From JBLHKE01 sp047619485 (lineage in GTDB: Bacteria > Verrucomicrobiota > Verrucomicrobiia > Verrucomicrobiales > DEV007): 20,286 nucleotides of DNA. The position numbers and the translations under genes were made by a program. Below, piece after piece: positions 15,593-20,286 of the stretch; the first letter of the stretch is position 1, and every line of letters begins with the position of its first letter. The notes beneath the pieces were generated by a model. It saw only the letters and a list, made by a program, of their open reading frames with translations, had not been told where the DNA came from and made no database searches. The DNA is taken from positions 1 to 20,286 of the forward strand of contig JBLHKE010000039.1 of assembly GCA_047619485.1 (NCBI GenBank), in the 5' to 3' direction.

Positions 15593-17326
15593 ATGAGAAA
15601 TTCCATATCCTTTGTCGCTGCGATTGTCGGTGGAGCAGCCTGTTGTTGGGCGGTTTTTGCCCAAGAGGCTGCTGACGCGACGAAGTTCGAATCGGTGGAG
15701 GAACTCATCGTCCGCTACCGGACGGATCGGGATGCTCTGGCGAAATTTTACGGTTGGAGCGTCCTGTCGGAGTCGCACCGGAAGCGGATGGAGGATTTCT
15801 ACTCGGCCTGGGAGGCGTCGTTGGGCGAGGTGGATTACGCGGCGCTGTCGTCGGCGGGCGAGGTCGACTACCAGCTGATCAAACATCGGCTGGAATACCG
15901 GCGGAAGTCGCTGGCGACCAATTGGAAGAAGCTGCAGGGGGTCTCCGAGCTGGTCGCGTTCAAAGATGGCGTGTTGGGTTTGTATGAGGCGTCCCGCAAG
16001 CGCGAGAAAATGGTGGCGAGGGATGCGGCCGAGCAGTTGGCGATGATCACCAAGGCGGTCGAAAATTTGAAAGGGAAGGTTTCGATCGAGGAAGGGGATG
16101 ACAAGTTGCTGACCAATCCGGTGCTCGCGTTGCGGGCGCAGAAAGTAGTTGGGGAGGTGAGCCGACGGCTAGATAGCTGGTATCGGTTTTACGCAGGGTT
16201 TGATCCGGAATTTTCGTGGTGGGCCAAGCAGGCGCATGGCGAGTTGAAAACGTCGCTGGATGCGTATGAGAAGCACCTAGGTGAGTTGGTGACTGGTAGC
16301 AAAGATGGGAGTGAGGCACCGCTGGTTGGTGATCCGATTGGCGCGGAGGCGCTGGAGGATGATTTGGCGCTGGAGATGTTGGCCTACTCACCTAAAGAAT
16401 TGCTGGCGATCGGTGAACGTGAATTTGCCTGGTGCCGCGCTGAGATGGTGAAGGCGGCGGGCGAGATGGGGCTTGGCGACGACTGGCGTGCGGCACTGGA
16501 GGAGGTGAAGGCGGATTTCGTGCCGCCGGGCGAGCAGGATGATCTCGCGGCGTCGATCGCCAACGAGGCGATCGCCTTTATCGATGACAATGAATTGGTG
16601 ACGGTGCCCGATTTATGTCGCGAGACCTGGTATCTGACAATGTTAGGGAAGAAGCAGCAAGAGACCTTGCCGTATGCTGCATATTTTGGTCAGGCGATCG
16701 GTCTGGCCTTCCCGACGGAAGACATGAGCGTGGAGCAGAAGCTGATGAGTTTGCGTGGGAATAATCGGCACTTCACACGTGCGGTGATCCCACACGAGTT
16801 GGTGCCGGGACACCACTTGCAGAAGTTCATGGCACAGCGACACGCCACCCATAGGGGGATTTTTTCGACGCCATTCTACGTCGAGGGCTGGGCCTTGCAC
16901 TGGGAGATGTTGCTCTATGATTTGAAGTATCCGCGCACGCCTGAGGAGCGGATCGGGATGCTGTTCTGGAGGGCGCACCGATGCGCGCGCATCATCGTGT
17001 CACTGAGATTTCACCTCGGGGAGATGTCGCCAGAGGAGATGGTGTCGTTTTTGACGGGCGAGGTCGGCATGGAGGAATCGGGGGCACGCGGGGAGGTGCG
17101 ACGCTACATTGGGGATCGGTATTCGCCGCTCTACCAGTGCGGCTACATGCTAGGCGGCTTGCAGTTGCGTGCGATCTATCAGGAGACGGTGGGGGAGGGG
17201 GCGATGACCGCGCGGGAGTTCCACGATGCAGTGTTGATGCTCGGGCCAGTGCCGATGGAGATGGTGCGGGCGAGTTTATTGGGCAAGCGGCTGGAGCAGG
17301 GGCATCGATCGGAGTGGCGTTTCTGA
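15593..17326 (+). CDS. exported DUF885 family metallopeptidase-like protein
   Basis: A 577-residue DUF885 protein. The signal peptide MRNSISFVAAIVGGAACCWAVFA precedes QEAADA. The diagnostic HELVPGHHLQ motif starts at His401 and EGWALHWE follows some 30 residues on, matching the HExxPGHH and EGW motifs of the family, which resembles zinc peptidases. The likely role is peptide hydrolysis outside the cytoplasm, but specificity is unknown. I chose ATG at 15593 because it gives a clean signal peptide; a TTG at 15560 would put eleven odd residues (including three Trp) in front. There is no strong Shine-Dalgarno sequence, only a GGTGGTGG stretch. It is divergent from the DUF1553 gene (109-base spacer) and converges on the pseudopilin fusion gene. 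Confidence 0.92.
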   Translation: MRNSISFVAAIVGGAACCWAVFAQEAADATKFESVEELIVRYRTDRDALAKFYGWSVLSESHRKRMEDFYSAWEASLGEVDYAALSSAGEVDYQLIKHRLEYRRKSLATNWKKLQGVSELVAFKDGVLGLYEASRKREKMVARDAAEQLAMITKAVENLKGKVSIEEGDDKLLTNPVLALRAQKVVGEVSRRLDSWYRFYAGFDPEFSWWAKQAHGELKTSLDAYEKHLGELVTGSKDGSEAPLVGDPIGAEALEDDLALEMLAYSPKELLAIGEREFAWCRAEMVKAAGEMGLGDDWRAALEEVKADFVPPGEQDDLAASIANEAIAFIDDNELVTVPDLCRETWYLTMLGKKQQETLPYAAYFGQAIGLAFPTEDMSVEQKLMSLRGNNRHFTRAVIPHELVPGHHLQKFMAQRHATHRGIFSTPFYVEGWALHWEMLLYDLKYPRTPEERIGMLFWRAHRCARIIVSLRFHLGEMSPEEMVSFLTGEVGMEESGARGEVRRYIGDRYSPLYQCGYMLGGLQLRAIYQETVGEGAMTAREFHDAVLMLGPVPMEMVRASLLGKRLEQGHRSEWRF

Positions 17327-17446
17327 TAGGGCGATGCGAAAAAATCTACGCCTGGTTGACGCAGGAGCATCCGACCTGGAAGCCGAATTACCCGATCAAG
17401 AAACGCAGTGGGACGCCGGCGGAGCCTCCTCCATTTTTTTAGGTTG

Positions 17447-17558
17447 GGACGAGCGAGGTGGCGAATGCGAGAAGGGCTGCCGTGTATCATTTTTCCGCCG
17501 GAATGGCGGAACCCTCCGCTGGACTTCCAGCTCACGCAGGACGCCACCTCTCTCGTCC
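17447..17558. repeat. 17-bp inverted repeat enclosing nested hairpins, convergent spacer
   Basis: The arms GGACGAGCGAGGTGGCG (17447-17463) and 17542-17558 pair at 16 of 17 positions around a 78-base interior. The interior holds a perfect seven-base hairpin, TTCCGCC/GGCGGAA (17493-17511), and a five-base one, CTGGACTTCCAG (17519-17530). A T-run (TTTTT) follows two bases beyond a short AGA on the right, and seven T residues stand at 17434-17440 on the left. It fits a two-way terminator between converging genes or a compact mobile palindromic element. No coding potential was seen inside. Confidence 0.6.
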
Positions 17559-17566
17559 AGATTTTT

Positions 17567-18760
17567 CTAGGTCGGTTGCGGCACGCTGCCGTTGTCGGAA
17601 TCGGCATGGTGCGGTTTGTAAGTGATGGTCATGTAGGCCACTCCTATGACGAGGAAGGCGATGAAGATGTAGTCGCGCGCGCCGCCGCCGTAGACACCGG
17701 CGATGACGATCCCGAGCGTCAGGACGGCCATCGGCAAGATGTGGTAGATAGCGAAGCGGCGGTCGATGATGCGCGAGACGTGCAAGACGAGCAGAGGTAA
17801 CGAGGCGGCGCTGGAGATGATGATGGCGGGGATCAGTGGGATCTCACCGCGGGCGACGATCACCGAGAAGATGACAAAGAACAGCGAGTAAATGGTGGCG
17901 AGCAGGAGGAAGTGACTCCAGCGGAAACCGTTGAGCGCGCCCGGCTGGTGCTGTTCGCTGAGATACCAGAAGCCTGCGCCAAACAGGAGGACTGCGAGGC
18001 CGATGAAGCGGAACAGCACGGCGAGGCGGCTGGTGGGGGACTGCGCACCGGGGAGTTCGACAATCAGGTGGCGGTCGCTGACGAGGTTGTTGAACTCCCA
18101 CGTGAACTGCCCGGATTTGGCCGCGGTGGGTTGTAGGGCGTAGTCCGGGATGCTATGCAGGGGGATGTCGCGGGTGTCCAAGTTGAGGCGGACGGACTTG
18201 AGGCGGTGCGCTGGTGGAAGCATGTACTCGAACTGCTCGCGGCCAAGGGCGGTGAAGGCGACCTTGGCGCTGACCTTCTCTCCCTGTCCGAGCTGGATCC
18301 TCCAGAAGATGCCCTTCTCATTGTAGGTGACGTCGGCGGGTTCGGTGCCGTCGGGGAGGTGGAGGAAGACGTCCCAGGCCTCGAGGGTGCCGCGCGGGAA
18401 CGGGATGGCGAGGGCGACTTGGTTGCTGCCGGTCGAGGGATTACTGAACTCGATCTCGCCCACGCAGCTGAGTTGGTAGCGCGAGTAGACCTCTAGGCCG
18501 AGTTGGTGATTGGTGGTCTTCAGGGTCAGGTCGAAGTCGATCTGATCGAAGATTGGGCGGTTGGCCTCGCGATCGATCGAGTAGTCCTCGCGCGCCTTGG
18601 CGGCCTCTTTCTTCACCGCGGCGTTGCGGCGGCTGTCCTGGATCTTCGAGATGGCGGGGATGCTGATTGAGCTGAGGACGGCGATGATGGCGACGACGAC
18701 CAATAGTTCGACCAGCGTGAAGGCGTGTGCCTGTTGTCGTGTTCCTGTTGGGGCTTTCAT
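17567..18760 (-). CDS. type IV pseudopilin N-terminus fused to CreD-like polytopic membrane domain
   Basis: A 397-residue protein. Residues 1-40 are a class III prepilin signal: a short basic leader, AFTLVELLVVVAII with Ala13 at -1, Phe14 at +1 and Glu18 at +5, then a hydrophobic helix. A middle beta-rich region of about 50-240, with IPFPRGTLEAWDVFLHLPDG and FTWEFNNLVSDRHLIVELP, reads as periplasmic. Residues about 245-390 contain about five or six hydrophobic helices ending ARDYIFIAFLVIGVAYMTITYK. This layout recalls CreD-type inner-membrane proteins and a related family I associate with Planctomycetes. A polytopic tail on a pseudopilin is very unusual. GAGGG at 18769-18773, eight bases from the ATG, supports the start. 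It may be a genuine fusion that uses the pilin segment as a membrane anchor, and I see no frameshift. Function unknown. Confidence 0.85.
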   Translation of the reverse strand: MKAPTGTRQQAHAFTLVELLVVVAIIAVLSSISIPAISKIQDSRRNAAVKKEAAKAREDYSIDREANRPIFDQIDFDLTLKTTNHQLGLEVYSRYQLSCVGEIEFSNPSTGSNQVALAIPFPRGTLEAWDVFLHLPDGTEPADVTYNEKGIFWRIQLGQGEKVSAKVAFTALGREQFEYMLPPAHRLKSVRLNLDTRDIPLHSIPDYALQPTAAKSGQFTWEFNNLVSDRHLIVELPGAQSPTSRLAVLFRFIGLAVLLFGAGFWYLSEQHQPGALNGFRWSHFLLLATIYSLFFVIFSVIVARGEIPLIPAIIISSAASLPLLVLHVSRIIDRRFAIYHILPMAVLTLGIVIAGVYGGGARDYIFIAFLVIGVAYMTITYKPHHADSDNGSVPQPT

Positions 18761-19141
18761 TGTTTCTACCCTCGGTCTCGAATGTTACCATTCGGTTACC
18801 GTCGGGTTCGGGTTTGGATATCTTCCGGGTTGCTGGCCCCCGATGAGACTGTGAAAATCTCTCTCTCCGGCGTGGTTCTGGCTTTGAATTTCCCCACCCG
18901 GTTTGCATGACGTCGGCGAGGTGGGCGATTTCGAATTTGCCGCGCAACTTGTTGGCTGGGCAGATCGAGCTGGAATTTGACCAGTCCTCCCGCAAGGCTG
19001 ACGTTCTCGTCGAGGTGCCGTGTTCGCCCGTCCATCTGGCGAACGACGCCGATTCCTGCGGCGCACTGTGCACGAAGTGCCGTAAATGCGGCTAGAAATT
19101 TGCGGCTGACAAAGCCTAAGTGCTCTATATAGTCAGCTCTT
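18761..19141. other. 381-nt spacer without a convincing gene
   Basis: Divergent spacer between the pseudopilin fusion gene and the lipoprotein gene. It contains direct repeats of GTTACC (18784-18800 region), runs of CGGGTT, and a TGCGGCT direct repeat near 19087-19106. Two overlapping antiparallel open frames exist. One, on + (18907-19095), ends in a Cys-rich CGALCTKCRKCG. The other is on - (18796-19035). Neither has a ribosome site or a recognisable domain, and they cannot both be coding. A decayed gene or a structured leader is possible. Confidence 0.4.
19106..19133 (+). promoter_or_regulatory. candidate sigma-70 promoter of the lipoprotein gene
   Basis: A -35 box CTGACA at 19106-19111 and a -10 box TATAGT at 19128-19133 are separated by 16 bases. 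Transcription would start about 7 bases on, practically at the ATG at 19142, giving a leaderless or nearly leaderless mRNA. No Shine-Dalgarno sequence precedes this ATG, in agreement. Confidence 0.45.
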
Positions 19142-19729
19142 ATGAATCAACGACTCCGCATCCGATTGTTCGGTGCCGCCATGCTCGCCGCAGCCGCGAC
19201 TTTGAGTTCCTGTCAGACTTATCAGGTGCCGATCACCTATGCTGAACCGACCACGATCAAGCCGGGGCCAGCGACGGTCGACCTCGGGCGCTTCGTCGAT
19301 GCTCGAGATGCCAAAGGCACGGCGCTCGGATCGATCAAGAACGAGGTAGGCATTCCGATCAAGACGTTAACGACCCGCAAACCGGTCGCCGAGTTGGTGC
19401 ACAATTCGGTAGGCTATGGTCTACGGGCGCGCCGAATGCTGGTGGGGCGCGGCGAGGGAGATTATATATTAGGGGGGATGATCAATGAATACTACGCCCA
19501 CCAACTCGCCAGCCAGGAGGCCGGTTGCAACATCCGCTTCGAGCTTTACCGCCGGGGCAAGTCGCGTGCGGTGTTCGTCAAGACCTACAAGGCGCAGCTC
19601 AACCGGCGAACGCCTAAAGTGAGCTACTTCGGCAATGTTGACGAGGTCGCGGATGTGTCATCGGCGGCCTTGCAAGACGTCATCGATCAGGTGCTGGATG
19701 ATCCAGCTTTCCGCCGCGCCCTGCGCTAG
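19142..19729 (+). CDS. YajG-like lipoprotein
   Basis: A 195-residue envelope lipoprotein. After a basic N-terminus and a hydrophobic stretch, the lipobox LSSC places lipidated Cys24; the next residue, Gln, does not signal inner-membrane retention by the enterobacterial rule. The mature part reads like the YajG family: a DARDAKGTALGSIKNEVGIPI segment, then LVHNSVGYGLRARRMLVG, YILGGMINEYYAHQL and a C-terminal helix DVIDQVLDDPAFRRAL. Members are uncharacterised periplasm-facing lipoproteins. The promoter just upstream has no room for a leader. The methyltransferase gene begins 24 bases after the stop and may be co-transcribed. Confidence 0.85.
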   Translation: MNQRLRIRLFGAAMLAAAATLSSCQTYQVPITYAEPTTIKPGPATVDLGRFVDARDAKGTALGSIKNEVGIPIKTLTTRKPVAELVHNSVGYGLRARRMLVGRGEGDYILGGMINEYYAHQLASQEAGCNIRFELYRRGKSRAVFVKTYKAQLNRRTPKVSYFGNVDEVADVSSAALQDVIDQVLDDPAFRRALR

Positions 19730-19753
19730 TCGTCGCAAACCTTTCTTCTCTGG

Positions 19754-20286
19754 ATGGCCTCGGCACCGTTTGATTATGCAAAGCTCGCGCGCCTGTTTGG
19801 CTCGCCTTGGCATCGTAATTACGTTAAGTCGAAGCTGCGAACCGACCCACTTTACGATGGGGTGTTTGGTGAGCTTGTCGATGAGGTGCTGCCGCTACTA
19901 GACCTCGGTTGCGGGCTTGGGCTGCTCGCCTTTTATCTGCGCGAGCGCGGATTGGAATTTCCGATTCTAGGCACCGACTACGATCCGCGAAAAATTGAGG
20001 ATGCCGTGCGCCTGGCGAAGCACCACTACCCGGGGAGGGAATTGGACTTTCAGGTTGGCGACGCGCGCGAGGGAATTCCTGACTTTGAGGGCAACGTCAC
20101 CATTTTGGATATCCTGCAGTTCTTTTCGCCTGAAGAGCAGGACCAGCTCCTTACCAATGCCGCGGCGTGCGTGGCCCCTGGTGGAAAATTGGTGATCCGG
20201 TCGGCGCTCCGCCAGAGCAGCTGGCGCTTTCGAGTGACCCAGATGGGGGATCTGATCGCCAAAGCTACCTTCTGGATGAAGGCTGC
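19754..20286 (+). CDS. class I SAM-dependent methyltransferase, 3' end outside window
   Basis: An open frame of 177 complete codons from ATG 19754 runs off the window. The cofactor-binding motif I is LLDLGCGLGLLAFYL at about residues 48-62. A GTDYDP acidic loop near 73-78, VGDAREGIPDF (motif II region) and VTILDILQFF (motif IV region) follow in the order of a Rossmann-like methyltransferase fold, with VAPGGKLVIRS as the next strand. The substrate cannot be told. The N-terminal stretch YAKLARLFGSPWHRNYVKSKL is a basic lead-in. It starts 24 bases after the lipoprotein gene and no clear ribosome site is visible. Confidence 0.85.
   Translation, partial: MASAPFDYAKLARLFGSPWHRNYVKSKLRTDPLYDGVFGELVDEVLPLLDLGCGLGLLAFYLRERGLEFPILGTDYDPRKIEDAVRLAKHHYPGRELDFQVGDAREGIPDFEGNVTILDILQFFSPEEQDQLLTNAAACVAPGGKLVIRSALRQSSWRFRVTQMGDLIAKATFWMKA

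Noticed and set aside
16981..17442. 153-residue + frame extending past the DUF885 stop
   Set aside because: Most of it overlaps the DUF885 gene in another frame with Gly/Ala/Arg-rich content. The non-overlapping tail alone is not recognisable.
18761..18900. Possible cyclic-di-GMP riboswitch before the pseudopilin gene
   Set aside because: The GTTACC repeats drew attention, but the conserved GEMM core and its paired stems are not present.
1..20286. CRISPR array, tRNA, rRNA or insertion sequence
   Set aside because: I saw no evenly spaced direct repeats, tRNA-like cloverleaf, rRNA core sequence or transposase in either strand.

Overview
The window looks like chromosomal DNA of a moderately high-GC Verrucomicrobiota bacterium, probably of the order Verrucomicrobiales. 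The evidence is indirect. There is a DUF1553/DUF1549 plus Tat-exported DUF1501 pair, which is typical of the Planctomycetota/Verrucomicrobiota group. There is a pseudopilin with the AFTLVELL-type signal common there, and many exported hydrolases. Shine-Dalgarno sequences are often poor, and short palindromes are scattered between genes. No rRNA, tRNA, transposase or CRISPR array was seen.

Left block (1-7035, + strand): a two-gene unit. The first gene, cut by the window edge, encodes a soluble M48-like zinc metallopeptidase. It overlaps the start of a giant 1881-residue protein. The domain order read in that protein is: degenerate kinase C-lobe, DUF4011-type region, split superfamily 1 (COG1112-like) helicase, Vsr/MTES_1575-like nuclease fold with an altered active site, and WGR domain. 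This resembles antiviral defence or nucleic-acid-surveillance modules and is the best candidate here for an undescribed system. A hairpin plus T-run that may end the operon follows, in a palindrome-rich spacer.

Middle block (7079-10010, - strand): an exported DUF4846 protein, possibly a papain-like hydrolase, lies downstream of an exported oligopeptidase B-like S9 serine peptidase with a complete Ser-Asp-His triad. The peptidase gene is bracketed by two nearly identical 28-nt palindromic repeats. Divergent to it is a + strand response regulator (10203-10880) with an unusual C-terminal membrane helix, behind a promoter-like AT-rich region containing a perfect palindrome.

Right-middle block (11038-17326): the - strand DUF1553 to DUF1501 pair, then a divergent + strand exported DUF885 metallopeptidase. 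It converges on the next gene over a spacer holding a large 17-bp inverted repeat.

Right end (17567-20286): a - strand gene fusing a type IV pseudopilin N-terminus to a polytopic CreD-like membrane domain, a 381-nt spacer without a convincing gene, a + strand YajG-like lipoprotein whose promoter suggests a leaderless mRNA, and a SAM-dependent methyltransferase cut by the window edge. Apart from the left module, the window is mostly envelope and extracytoplasmic functions: exported peptidases, lipoprotein, pilin-like membrane protein and membrane-tethered regulator.
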